In this document: piece after piece, positions 17,101 through 24,793 of the stretch
How the letters are laid out: each line of letters begins with the position of its first letter
How positions within the stretch are numbered: the stretch's first letter is position 1
Assembly (NCBI GenBank): GCA_033856515.1
Contig: JAWVEY010000034.1
Location: forward strand, 248,001-312,000
From: JALZKA01 sp033856515
GTDB lineage: Bacteria; Actinomycetota; Thermoleophilia; Solirubrobacterales; 70-9
Length of the DNA: 64,000 nucleotides
Direction of reading: 5' to 3'
The notes under the pieces: generated by a model
Told to the model about the DNA's origin: nothing
Database searches by the model: none
Seen by the model: only the letters and a program-made list of their open reading frames with translations
Position numbers and translations under genes: made by a program

Positions 17101-17151
17101 CTTGAGTCTTGGGAATCAGACTGGACGAAAGTCCTACGTCCAAGGCTCAAG
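17101..17151 (+). ncRNA. Structured RNA leader, unidentified
   Basis: Bases 17101-17112 pair with 17140-17151 in a continuous 12-bp stem with one U-G wobble. Inside, GGAC-GAAA-GTCC (17123-17134) makes a small hairpin with a GNRA tetraloop, flanked by single-stranded stretches. This is more structure than chance would readily give and lies 26 bases before the likely start of the HD-GYP gene. I compared it by memory with c-di-GMP, c-di-AMP, ZTP and guanidine riboswitch consensus sequences and it fits none, so it may be a leader of unknown class. Confidence 0.4.
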
Positions 17152-17176
17152 CGCTGCCCTCACGCTGCCGATTGCC

Positions 17177-18373
17177 ATGTTGATGCTTTCTAGGGATCGG
17201 GACAACACCGGGACTGAGCTCCAGGCGGCGCGAAGCCGCATCGCCGAGCTCGAGGCTCAGCTCGGGCGCGTCGCCGGCCGGGACGCGCTGATCTCCAGCC
17301 TCATGACCCTGCCAGCGTTTCGCGCCCAGCTCGAGCTGGACGTCGAGCGCGCTCAGCGCTACGGCCGCCCGCTAACTGTCGCGATCCTCGACATCGACCG
17401 CTTCCGCTATCTCAACATGAAGCGCGGCTACTCGGTTGGCGACAAGGTCCTTCATGCAGTAGGCGAGCTTCTCGCCGGTCGCACTCGCGCGCTCGATCTC
17501 ACCTGCCGCGCCGGCGCGGACGAGTTCGTGATGCTCCTGTCCGAGACTCCGCTCGGCGAGGCGCAGATCGTCCTCGAGCGCATCCTGGTCGCGCTCGAAG
17601 AGGTCGAGGTCGGCAATCAGCGTGGCATTTCGGCTTCGGTCGGTATCGCCGGGCTTCGCCACGGGCAGAGCGCGGACTCGCTTCTGGCCCAGTCGGCGAT
17701 GGCGCTTGAGGGCGCCCGGCTCGAAGGCGGAGGCCGCGTCCAGATCTCCGATGGGTCGGAGGGCGAGCCCGGACAGGTCGCGGCCACGGTCGGCACCAAC
17801 GTCGAGGTCGTCGCGGCACTCGCGCAAGCGCTCGAAGAGCGCGACCAGTACACGGGCGAGCACTCGGAGTCGGTCGTCGATCTGACCGAGCGCGTCGCCG
17901 AGGCGATGGGCATGGACGAGGACGACATCAAGGACGTCCGCACGGCAGCGCTCCTCCATGACATCGGCAAGGTCGGCATCCCCGATGAGATCCTTCACAA
18001 GAACGGGCCCCTCGATGCCCGCGAGTGGGAGATCATGCGCCAGCATCCCGTGATCGGCGAGCGCATCATGCGTGCCATCCCGGGCATGGGCTCGATCGCA
18101 CGCATCGTCCGCCACGAGCACGAGCGCTGGGACGGCGGCGGATATCCCGACGGTCTTGTCGCCGATGCCATCCCGCTTGCCGCGCGGATCATCCTCGCCT
18201 GCGACGCCTATCACGCGATGGTCTCGGACCGCCCGTACCGAAAGGCGATGTCGCACCACGACGCGATGGCGGAGCTGACGTCGAATGCGGGTAGCCAGTT
18301 CGACCCAGAGGTCATCCAGGTCTTGGTTGGCTACCTCGTAGGTCGGCGCCAGGCCGGCCTAGAAGCAGTCTGA
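17177..18373 (+). CDS. Degenerate GGDEF plus HD-GYP protein (c-di-GMP phosphodiesterase)
   Basis: This 398-residue cytoplasmic protein has a short coiled coil (about 10-35), a GGDEF domain (about 40-185) and an HD-GYP domain (about 200-390). The diguanylate cyclase active site is degenerate: GADEF replaces GGDEF near residue 113, so this half is probably a sensor or inactive. The phosphodiesterase half looks complete, with HDIGKVGIPD near 260 and HEHERWDGGGYPDGL near 313. It should hydrolyse c-di-GMP. It diverges from the PAS and MBL genes. The start is uncertain, because no good ribosome site is visible and a TTG at 17102 is in frame. Confidence 0.88.
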   Translation: MLMLSRDRDNTGTELQAARSRIAELEAQLGRVAGRDALISSLMTLPAFRAQLELDVERAQRYGRPLTVAILDIDRFRYLNMKRGYSVGDKVLHAVGELLAGRTRALDLTCRAGADEFVMLLSETPLGEAQIVLERILVALEEVEVGNQRGISASVGIAGLRHGQSADSLLAQSAMALEGARLEGGGRVQISDGSEGEPGQVAATVGTNVEVVAALAQALEERDQYTGEHSESVVDLTERVAEAMGMDEDDIKDVRTAALLHDIGKVGIPDEILHKNGPLDAREWEIMRQHPVIGERIMRAIPGMGSIARIVRHEHERWDGGGYPDGLVADAIPLAARIILACDAYHAMVSDRPYRKAMSHHDAMAELTSNAGSQFDPEVIQVLVGYLVGRRQAGLEAV

Positions 18374-18378
18374 GTGGA

Positions 18379-18397
18379 GGCGCCCGACTTGGGCGCC
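18379..18397. terminator. Bidirectional terminator hairpin
   Basis: GGCGCCC (18379-18385) pairs with GGGCGCC (18391-18397) around a 5-base loop, in the 34-base gap between two convergent genes. There are no clear T-runs, so strength is uncertain. Confidence 0.5.
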
Positions 18398-18407
18398 CAC
18401 CCCTCCT

Positions 18408-18554
18408 CTACTCCATCTTTCCGATCTTGAAGATCTTCGTGCCGCAGTCAGGGCACGTGCCCTGGATCGCGGGACGACCATTCTTCATGGTGATCTGCTG
18501 CGGATCCTTGATCTCGACCTTCTTGCGTTCCTTCACGCAATAACCCTCAGGCAT
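18408..18554 (-). CDS. Small DUF5679-like zinc-ribbon protein
   Basis: This 48-residue protein (MPEGYCVKERKKVEIKDPQQ, then ITMKNGRPAIQGTCPDCGTK and a short basic end) matches the DUF5679 pattern of small conserved proteins. The family usually carries two CxxC pairs; here the first is reduced to one cysteine (YCVKER in place of YCVKCR), while CPDC is intact. AGGAG lies 7 bases before the ATG, which supports translation. It is cytoplasmic and may bind zinc through three cysteines and another ligand. Role unknown. Confidence 0.75.
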   Translation of the reverse strand: MPEGYCVKERKKVEIKDPQQITMKNGRPAIQGTCPDCGTKIFKIGKME

Positions 18555-18670
18555 AAAGCCGCTCCTTTCAGGAGACTCGGATTGGGCCGAACGTAAGGCC
18601 AGCGTCGGACGCGTTCACGCATGAGTGGTGCGAATCGGCACAAGGCAGGGTTTGAGCCCGGCGCGGCAAA

Positions 18671-19567
18671 TTGCTCGGGCCAGTGGCACGAATCTGCAAA
18701 CGGATAGCTGACTCGGGCCGGTTCCAGGGCTTCATCCTCGTCGTGATCGTCCTGAACGCGATCACGCTCGGCGTCCAGACGTACGACCTCTCGGAGAACC
18801 TCGAGTCGACGCTCACCACGCTCGACGACATCTTCCTGGGGATCTTCGTCGTCGAGCTGATCATTCGCATCGCCGCGTTCGGCTCGCGGCCTCAGGACTT
18901 CTTCCAGGACGGCTGGAACGTCTTCGACTTCATCGTGATCGCCGCGGCGTTCGTCCCCGGCATCCGCGAGAACGCGACTCTCCTGCGGATTGTCCGCCTC
19001 CTCCGGGTGGTGCGAGTCGTCACCGTCCTGCCGGACCTCCGCATCCTCCTCCGCGCGCTGGTGCGCTCGATCCCACCGATCCTGAGCCTTGCGGTCTTGA
19101 CGCTCATGCTCATGTACGTCTACGGGATGGTCGGCTGGATCCTGTTCCACGAGCAGGATCCAAAGAACTGGGGCGACCTGGGCACGGCCATGCTCTCGAC
19201 GTTCACGATGCTCACGCTCGAGAACTGGCCGAAGCTCCTCGAGCAGGGCATGGCGATTCACCCCAACTCTTGGATCTTCTTCGTCTCCTACGTCCTCTTG
19301 GCCTCGTTCCTGGTCATCAACATCCTGATCGCGATCATCATCAACTCGGTCGAGCAGGTGCACCAGGTCGAGCGCGAAGAGGAGCGTGCCGACCGCCGCG
19401 AGCGGCTCGAGGAGGGCGACTCCGACCCCGTTACCGTCGCCGACCGCCTGACCGGGCTCAGGGACGCGCTCGACGAGCTCGAGCTTGACCTGCAATCGGG
19501 AGCGGCTCTCGAGGCGACTGGGCCGACCACCAAGCGCCCCTCGAAGGGCGGAAGGATGCGCGCCTAA
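18671..19567 (+). CDS. Single-domain voltage-gated cation channel (NaChBac type)
   Basis: This 298-residue protein has the six-helix plan of one voltage-gated channel repeat. S1 begins FILVVIVLNAITLGVQT and S3 is VFDFIVIAAAFVPG. S4, with regularly spaced arginines, covers about residues 107-130 (LLRIVRLLRVVRVVTVL). The pore loop has the selectivity filter TLENWPKLL near 181-189. NaChBac channels have TLESW, so the filter Glu is kept but its surroundings differ. S6 (VLLASFLVINILIAIIINSV) runs into a charged coiled coil that should tetramerise the channel. Sodium selectivity is probable, not certain. Start uncertain (TTG at 18671 or GTG at 18683). Confidence 0.87.
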   Translation: MLGPVARICKRIADSGRFQGFILVVIVLNAITLGVQTYDLSENLESTLTTLDDIFLGIFVVELIIRIAAFGSRPQDFFQDGWNVFDFIVIAAAFVPGIRENATLLRIVRLLRVVRVVTVLPDLRILLRALVRSIPPILSLAVLTLMLMYVYGMVGWILFHEQDPKNWGDLGTAMLSTFTMLTLENWPKLLEQGMAIHPNSWIFFVSYVLLASFLVINILIAIIINSVEQVHQVEREEERADRRERLEEGDSDPVTVADRLTGLRDALDELELDLQSGAALEATGPTTKRPSKGGRMRA

Positions 19568-20082
19568 GGCGTGTCGTCGTCCGTGCTGTCGTCTGTGTTC
19601 GTGTCGTCGGCCGCGGCCGCGTCTTCCTGGGCCTGCTCGACGGAGTCGATCTGATCGCGAAGGTCGGCGATGTCGTCCTGGACGACCGAGAGCTCCTTGT
19701 TCGTCGTGCTCTGGTCTGAGCTGAGGGATTCGATCTGCGACTCGATCTCGGCGAGGCGGTCGTCGAGGTCGGCCACGTCGTCCTGGGCTGCATCGGACGC
19801 GGACTTCGTGGCGTTGTCCACCTGGTCGCGAAGCTCTTGGAGCTCTGACTTCGTGGCCGAGTCGTCTTGCACGCCCAACGCGAGCACGACAGCGACGATG
19901 CCTGCCGCGAGGGCGAGCACTGCGGCTGCGGCGAGCGCGTAGAAGCGGGTTTGAAGCTTGCGGTCGAGCTGGGCGACCCACGCGTGGACGCCCTCGAGCT
20001 TCTCGGCGGGGTCGGCCGACGCCGCCGCTTCCTGCGGCGTCTTGACCTGCGGCTCAGGGGGTGGGGGAGCTCCGGCTTCCAT
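19564..20082 (-). CDS. Membrane-anchored coiled-coil protein
   Basis: This 172-residue protein has a Pro-rich cytoplasmic N-terminus, one membrane segment (ALAAAAVLALAAGIVAVVLAL, about 49-70) and an external acidic coiled coil (about 75-150) ending in an Asp/Thr-rich tail. The heptad-like repeats (LQELRDQVDNATKSASDA, LDDRLAEIESQIESL) suggest oligomerisation outside the cell. It overlaps the rhodanese stop by one base (TGATG) and its own stop overlaps the end of the ion-channel gene by 4 bases. No known function. Confidence 0.7.
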   Translation of the reverse strand: MEAGAPPPPEPQVKTPQEAAASADPAEKLEGVHAWVAQLDRKLQTRFYALAAAAVLALAAGIVAVVLALGVQDDSATKSELQELRDQVDNATKSASDAAQDDVADLDDRLAEIESQIESLSSDQSTTNKELSVVQDDIADLRDQIDSVEQAQEDAAAADDTNTDDSTDDDTP

Positions 20083-20465
20083 CAGATCGGCCTGGGCCCT
20101 GCCACTTCGCCATCCTCGGGATCGAGCGGCAGGCCCTGGGCAACCCAGGCGTTCAGGCCCCCGGTCATGTTGTGCGCGTCGAAGCCCGCCTGCGAGAAGG
20201 CCTCGGCGGCCATCGCCGAGCGGCTCCCGCCACGACAGTAGAAGACGACCGGGCGGTCCTTGGGAATCGAATCGGCGTTGGCGGTCAAGTCATTCATCTC
20301 GATGTGTCTGGAGCCAGCGATGTGGCCCGCATCATGCTCGTAGTCCCGGCGGACATCGATCACATCGGCCTCGCCCGACTCGGCGAGCTTCAGGACGTCG
20401 CCTGGATCGATCTCGAGCCCGGTTTCGGGAACTTCCTCGACAGGGCTTTCAACTGGCTCGCTCAT
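20082..20465 (-). CDS. Single-domain rhodanese-like sulfurtransferase
   Basis: This 127-residue protein has one rhodanese domain. The active-site loop is YCRGGSRS with catalytic Cys77. Earlier signatures are VIDVRRDYEHDAGHIAGSRH and, after the loop, the helix AAEAFSQAGFDAHNMTGGLNAWV. It can carry sulfur as a persulfide between donors and thiophilic acceptors in the cytoplasm. The acidic N-terminus (about 20 residues) is outside the domain. It is directly upstream of, and overlaps, the membrane coiled-coil gene. Confidence 0.9.
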   Translation of the reverse strand: MSEPVESPVEEVPETGLEIDPGDVLKLAESGEADVIDVRRDYEHDAGHIAGSRHIEMNDLTANADSIPKDRPVVFYCRGGSRSAMAAEAFSQAGFDAHNMTGGLNAWVAQGLPLDPEDGEVAGPRPI

Positions 20466-20489
20466 CGCGGAGGAGCTTAGTATTCATAC

Positions 20490-21062
20490 ATGCGGTCGAT
20501 TGCAGGGTACGTGCGCCGGCACCACGTGGGCCTTCTGGCGTTGTTCATAGCCCTGGGCGGTACTGCGTACGCGGTGCAGAACGCGCCGAAGGACTCGGTC
20601 GTCTCGCGCTCGATCAAGAACGGCCAGGTGAAGCCGCAGGACTTAAAGCTTGCGAAGACGAGGGAGTACCCAGCCCTGGTCACGCTGAGCCCCTTCTCGG
20701 CCGAGACACTCGACCCCCTGGCGGTGAAGGTGCCGAAGTCCGGGATGGTTTCGGTGTACGCCCAGTCCGAGATCAAGAAGACGAGTGGCCCTGCGGATGG
20801 AATTTGCGTTGTCAGCCTGAGAACCGAGGACTCGGGCATTTTCGAAGGCCTTTACCGGAGAACCTCCTTCACCTCCGAGTTCATCGTCAGGAGGACGGCG
20901 CCGGGGACCGCTGGGATTGGCGTCTCCGACCCATCAGAGGCGGGCCTCATCGCCTACAACCTCGAGCCCGGTCGACACGAGTTCGAGCTCAACTACGCGG
21001 CTGACGCTGGCACCAACTGTCAGTTCCGGAACACTAAGCTCGTCGTAGTTCCGCTGCCCTAG
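20490..21062 (+). CDS. Secreted protein of the Solirubrobacterales LGGTAYA-leader family
   Basis: This 190-residue exported protein begins with a basic stretch and a hydrophobic leader (HVGLLALFIALGGTAYAV), followed by a segment KDSVVSRSIKNGQVKPQDLK. That pattern recurs in many secreted proteins of this lineage. The rest is a beta-rich domain with two cysteines (ICVVSL and TNCQFRN) that could form a disulfide. No enzyme motif. A GGAGGAG lies upstream of the ATG at longer than usual distance. It diverges from the rhodanese gene. Confidence 0.65.
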   Translation: MRSIAGYVRRHHVGLLALFIALGGTAYAVQNAPKDSVVSRSIKNGQVKPQDLKLAKTREYPALVTLSPFSAETLDPLAVKVPKSGMVSVYAQSEIKKTSGPADGICVVSLRTEDSGIFEGLYRRTSFTSEFIVRRTAPGTAGIGVSDPSEAGLIAYNLEPGRHEFELNYAADAGTNCQFRNTKLVVVPLP

Positions 21063-21098
21063 CGCAGCCTTCCCTCTCTTATCTCAAGGAGCCACTCA

Positions 21099-22256
21099 AT
21101 GCCCGAAGCCGTGATCGTCGACGCCATCCGCTCCCCGATCGGGCGCGCCTTCAAGGGCTCGCTCTCGCAGATCCGCCCCGAGGAGACGGCCGCGTACGTA
21201 GTCGACCAGCTCCTCGAGCGGAACCCTGACGTCGATCCCGCGCTCGTCCAGGATGTCTATTGCGGCTGCGGCATGCCGCAGGGTCTGACCGCGTTCAACG
21301 TCGCCCGCATCATCGTCCTTCTCTCCGAGAAGCTCACGCAGGAGACGACGGGCACAACGATCTCGCGCTACTGCGCGTCGTCGCTGGACGCGATCCGCCA
21401 CGCGGGCAACGCCATCAAGGCGGGCGAAGGCGACGTCTACATCGCCGCCGGCGTCGAGTGGGTCTCCAAGTTCAACGAGGCGACCGAAGCTGTACGCGCG
21501 GACGACCGCAACCCCAACCTCCTCGGCGAGAACGGCCAGCCGAACGCCTACATCGAGATGGGCCACACGGCCGTCAACGTTGCGAAGAAGTACGAGGTCT
21601 CGCGCGCCGACATGGACAAGTTCGCGCAGCGCTCGCAGGAGCTCGCCGTCGGCTCGCAGGAGTCCGGCTTCTTCGACCGCGAGATCGTTCCTGTCAAGGA
21701 CCAGGACGGGAACGAAGTCGCCAAGGACGACGGCCCCCGCGCTTCTTCGACGCTCGAGAAGCTCTCTGGGCTCCCCGAGGCCTTCGGCGAGGGCGGCGTG
21801 ACCGCCGGCAACTCATGCCCCCTGAACGATGGCGCCGCTGCCGTGCTCGTCATGTCCGACACGAAGGCCAAGGAGCTTGGCCTCACGCCGCGCGCCCGCA
21901 TCGTCTCGACCGCGACCTGGGGCAACGAGCCCGAGTACATGGGCGTTGCGCCCATCGGCGCGATCAAGAAGGTGCTCGAGCGGACCGGCATGACGATGTC
22001 GGACATCGACACGGTCGAGCTGAACGAGGCGTTCGCCGCCCAGGTCATCCCGATCATGTCGGAGTGCGACATCCCGATCGAGAAGCTGAACACCCACGGC
22101 GGCGCGATCGCGCTCGGCCACCCCTTCGGTATGACCGGCGCCCGGATCATGTCGACGCTCCTGAACGTGATGGAGACCGACGACCACCAGGTCGGCCTCG
22201 AGACGATGTGCGTCGCCGGCGGCCAGGGCGAAGCGATGATCGTCGAGCGGGTCTAG
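21099..22256 (+). CDS. fadA: Acetyl-CoA acyltransferase (thiolase)
   Basis: This 385-residue thiolase cleaves 3-ketoacyl-CoA in beta-oxidation or condenses two acyl-CoAs. The acyl-accepting cysteine is Cys92 in SRYCASSLDAI. NEAFAAQ and GGAIALGHPFGMTGAR carry the catalytic His, and the second active cysteine is in MCVAGGQGEAM. Length and motif order are normal. A GGAG lies just upstream of the ATG. It is followed after 13 bases by a VOC-family gene, probably in the same transcript. Confidence 0.93.
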   Translation: MPEAVIVDAIRSPIGRAFKGSLSQIRPEETAAYVVDQLLERNPDVDPALVQDVYCGCGMPQGLTAFNVARIIVLLSEKLTQETTGTTISRYCASSLDAIRHAGNAIKAGEGDVYIAAGVEWVSKFNEATEAVRADDRNPNLLGENGQPNAYIEMGHTAVNVAKKYEVSRADMDKFAQRSQELAVGSQESGFFDREIVPVKDQDGNEVAKDDGPRASSTLEKLSGLPEAFGEGGVTAGNSCPLNDGAAAVLVMSDTKAKELGLTPRARIVSTATWGNEPEYMGVAPIGAIKKVLERTGMTMSDIDTVELNEAFAAQVIPIMSECDIPIEKLNTHGGAIALGHPFGMTGARIMSTLLNVMETDDHQVGLETMCVAGGQGEAMIVERV

Positions 22257-22269
22257 GCGTAGTCACGGC

Positions 22270-22716
22270 ATGAGCACGCCCAAGGCAAGGGCGATCGGCT
22301 TCAACCACATCGCGCTCGAAGTGGGCGACCTCGACGAGGCGCTCGAGTTCTACGGCTCGCTGTTCGACCTCGACTTGCGCGGGCGCATGCATGGGATGGC
22401 GTTCATCGACATGGGCGACCAGTTCCTGGCGCTATCCGAGGGCCGCTCGCAGCTGCCCGATACGGACAGGCACTTCGGCCTCGTCGTGGACGACCGCGAG
22501 GCTGTCCGGCGCGCGCTCGAGGAGATAGGCGCCGAGATCGTGCCCAGCCGCGGCCTCGACTTCCGCGACCCGTGGGGCAACCACATCCAGGTCGTCGAAT
22601 ACGGAGACATTCAGTTCTCGAAGACGCCCGAGGTGCTGCGCGGGATGGGCCTTGGCAGCCTTGGCAAATCGCCGGATGCGCTTGCAGAGCTTCGCGAAAA
22701 AGGCCTCGCAGACTGA
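22270..22716 (+). CDS. VOC-superfamily (glyoxalase-like) protein
   Basis: This 148-residue protein has two beta-alpha-beta-beta-beta modules of the vicinal-oxygen-chelate fold. The first has metal-ligand His in FNHIALEVGDLDEALEFYGS. The second has FGLVVDDREAVRRALEEIGA and ends with DPWGNHIQVVEYGD, which carries a conserved His/Glu type site. Dioxygenases, glyoxalases and epimerases share this fold, so the reaction is not assigned. The association with the thiolase gene suggests acyl-CoA metabolism. Confidence 0.8.
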   Translation: MSTPKARAIGFNHIALEVGDLDEALEFYGSLFDLDLRGRMHGMAFIDMGDQFLALSEGRSQLPDTDRHFGLVVDDREAVRRALEEIGAEIVPSRGLDFRDPWGNHIQVVEYGDIQFSKTPEVLRGMGLGSLGKSPDALAELREKGLAD

Positions 22717-22760
22717 CCGCAGTGCCGTCCTGAACGCCCCGAGGCTCTAAAGTCGTATAC

Positions 22761-23936
22761 GTGGGCAGGCACGAGAGAACTGCGCGCGCGCTGGCATCGT
22801 TGAGGCGCAGAGGGGTCGGATTTACCGGCGTCGCGATGATCGCTGCGGGCTGCATCTGGGCCGCGGTGGCGTGGGCATCGACGACCGTTCAGGTAGACGG
22901 ACTCAAGGGAACCACTTCCAAGGATCTCACTTACGAGAACTCTGACATCAAAGGCATCCGCTACACGATGCCTGACGGTGCGAAGCAGAACGTCACGGGC
23001 TGGTCGCTTCAGAAGGTCTTGGACAGCGTGAAGATACGCGAGGACGCGTGGACCCGGATATTCATCGGCGGCATCGAGATTCGGCGCGATGAGTACGAGT
23101 TGTTTTCCAGCAAGCGGGAACCGGTCTTCGCGTTCGACAACTCGCAGCAGAACGTCTACTTCATCCGTCCCAAGAAGGGCGACAGCCCGGCCGAAACGGA
23201 TCGCAGTAACAACCTGCGCATGAACTACCGCGTGCCAATCGACGTCTCGCCTCCCGTAGACAAACCAGAGACTGGGGAGACAATCAAGTTCAGGGCCGAC
23301 GCTCCTGGCCCTGACAGCCAATACCAGTTCGAATGGAACGCGAGCTCCGGCGAAACCGGAACCGGGTCGACCTTCGAGTACACCTTCCCGTACAGCCCCG
23401 GGCGCGTGCAGATAAACGTGGAAGGAACGAAGAGCGGCCAGGTGCAGGCCGAGCAGACGATCGGCACCCCGGTCAAGGCTCCGCCGCCTGAGAACAATCC
23501 CACCCCTGACTACACGCCGCCCAGCTCGAGCTACACCCCCGGCTACACGCCTCCGTCGGACTACGACTACAACTTCCCCGACGGCTCGGTCTCGGAGATT
23601 CCCGAGACCAAGACACCCAAGACGCCTGACCCCGACGAGACCCCGCCACTCGAGATCCCCGGCACGAGCGTCGAGGGCGAGCTCCTTTCGGCGACCGCGC
23701 CGCTGCCCCCGTCGTCAGGCGATGCCCTGCCCCCCGACGAGCAGCTACCCCCGGACCCGGAACAGGCGATCGAGGAGGCCGAGGAGATCAGCGGGCCGGG
23801 CGCACTCATCGCCGGCGGAATCGTCGTCGGCCTGCTCGGCCTCGGCGCGGGCCGCGAGATGGAAACCGTGCGGCCTCGCCGCTTATGGCGCCCCGATCTG
23901 AGCGGGCTTCGTAGGCTCCTGCCTCCATGGAAGTAG
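22761..23936 (+). CDS. Surface protein with C-terminal membrane anchor, first gene of an ExbB/DUF2149 operon
   Basis: This 391-residue protein has an N-terminal export signal (GFTGVAMIAAGCIWAAVAWA) and an unrecognised folded domain (about 42-165). A beta-sandwich like a PKD/Ig domain follows (about 170-240, with FEWNASSGETGTGSTFEYTF). Next comes a Pro/Thr-rich stalk (about 240-345), a C-terminal membrane helix (ALIAGGIVVGLLGLGAG) and a short basic cytoplasmic tail. Most of it should lie outside the cell. Its stop overlaps the start of the ExbB/TolQ-like gene by 10 bases, so the two are made together, and I infer it is the effector or cargo of that proton channel. Start is GTG. Confidence 0.75.
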   Translation: MGRHERTARALASLRRRGVGFTGVAMIAAGCIWAAVAWASTTVQVDGLKGTTSKDLTYENSDIKGIRYTMPDGAKQNVTGWSLQKVLDSVKIREDAWTRIFIGGIEIRRDEYELFSSKREPVFAFDNSQQNVYFIRPKKGDSPAETDRSNNLRMNYRVPIDVSPPVDKPETGETIKFRADAPGPDSQYQFEWNASSGETGTGSTFEYTFPYSPGRVQINVEGTKSGQVQAEQTIGTPVKAPPPENNPTPDYTPPSSSYTPGYTPPSDYDYNFPDGSVSEIPETKTPKTPDPDETPPLEIPGTSVEGELLSATAPLPPSSGDALPPDEQLPPDPEQAIEEAEEISGPGALIAGGIVVGLLGLGAGREMETVRPRRLWRPDLSGLRRLLPPWK

Positions 23937-24790
23937 AGAACGTTCTCTTTGACATCGCGGAGGCGCTGCGCGTCCCCGTGCTCATTGCAGCTCTGGTGGC
24001 GCTCGCCCTGGTGCTGTTCGAGCTCGGCGGCCTTGTCGCCGAGCTCCTCCGGCGGCGTGGCAGAAGCCGGGTCAAGCTGGACCAAGCGATTGCAAGCGCT
24101 GGAGCGGCACTCAATGCCGGGGACTCCGGACGCGCCTACCTCGAGCTCGGCAAGGTGGCAACCAGCAAGGCGATGCGGGGCGTCATGGGCTCAATCGTCG
24201 AGCACCGGTCGGCGGTCAACGGCTCCGACCGGATCGCGAAGGACCTGGCGGAGTTCGACTACTCCTCGGTCCGCCGCCTCGAGCGCACCCGCATTCTCGT
24301 GCGCGTCGGTCCCGCGCTCGGCCTGATGGGGACGCTCATCCCGCTCTCACCCGCCCTGGCGGGGCTGGCGGAGGGCGACATCGAGACCCTCGCGGACAAC
24401 CTGCGCGTTGCCTTCAGCGTCACGGTCGCCGGGCTTCTGGTGGGCGCGATCGCCTACGGAATCTCGCTTGTTCGCGACCGCCTGTACGGGCAAGACTTCT
24501 CGGACCTGGAGTACATCGCCTCCGCGCTTGCGCCAGGAACCGTGATCCCACATACCCAGGCCGCGTCCGTGAACACCGCCAACTCCCCGGTTGCTTCGCC
24601 AATGTCCGCGCACGCCCCGGCCCCGTCGGCTCCGGTCCCGGCTCCGGCGACTCCGGCGCCCGCCACGCAAGCAACGCAGGTCGTTCCGGCAGCCCCTGCC
24701 GCACCGGCGACTCCGGCCGCACCGACCGCTCCGGCGCAGCCCGCGAAACCTCAGCCGCCCACGACCCCGCAGCAAGGCGGAGGGAGCTAG
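23927..24790 (+). CDS. MotA/TolQ/ExbB-family proton-channel protein
   Basis: This 287-residue protein has three membrane helices: about 15-38, 125-150 and 165-190. The core motif LVRVGPALGLMGTLIPLSPAL is the G-x-x-L-G-L-x-G-T signature of TolQ/ExbB/MotA proton channels. These proteins turn proton flow into movement of a partner stator subunit. After the last helix comes an unusual cytoplasmic tail of about 85 residues rich in Ala, Pro and Thr. It overlaps the upstream surface-protein gene and is followed after 3 bases by the DUF2149 gene, which supplies the probable ExbD/TolR-like partner. Confidence 0.88.
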   Translation: MEVENVLFDIAEALRVPVLIAALVALALVLFELGGLVAELLRRRGRSRVKLDQAIASAGAALNAGDSGRAYLELGKVATSKAMRGVMGSIVEHRSAVNGSDRIAKDLAEFDYSSVRRLERTRILVRVGPALGLMGTLIPLSPALAGLAEGDIETLADNLRVAFSVTVAGLLVGAIAYGISLVRDRLYGQDFSDLEYIASALAPGTVIPHTQAASVNTANSPVASPMSAHAPAPSAPVPAPATPAPATQATQVVPAAPAAPATPAAPTAPAQPAKPQPPTTPQQGGGS

Positions 24791-24793
24791 GCC

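Noticed and set aside
18533..19981. Long minus-strand frame (482 residues) across the ion-channel gene
   Set aside because: Composition is Arg/Asp/Gln-biased with no motif; it is the reverse reading of a clear voltage-gated channel gene.
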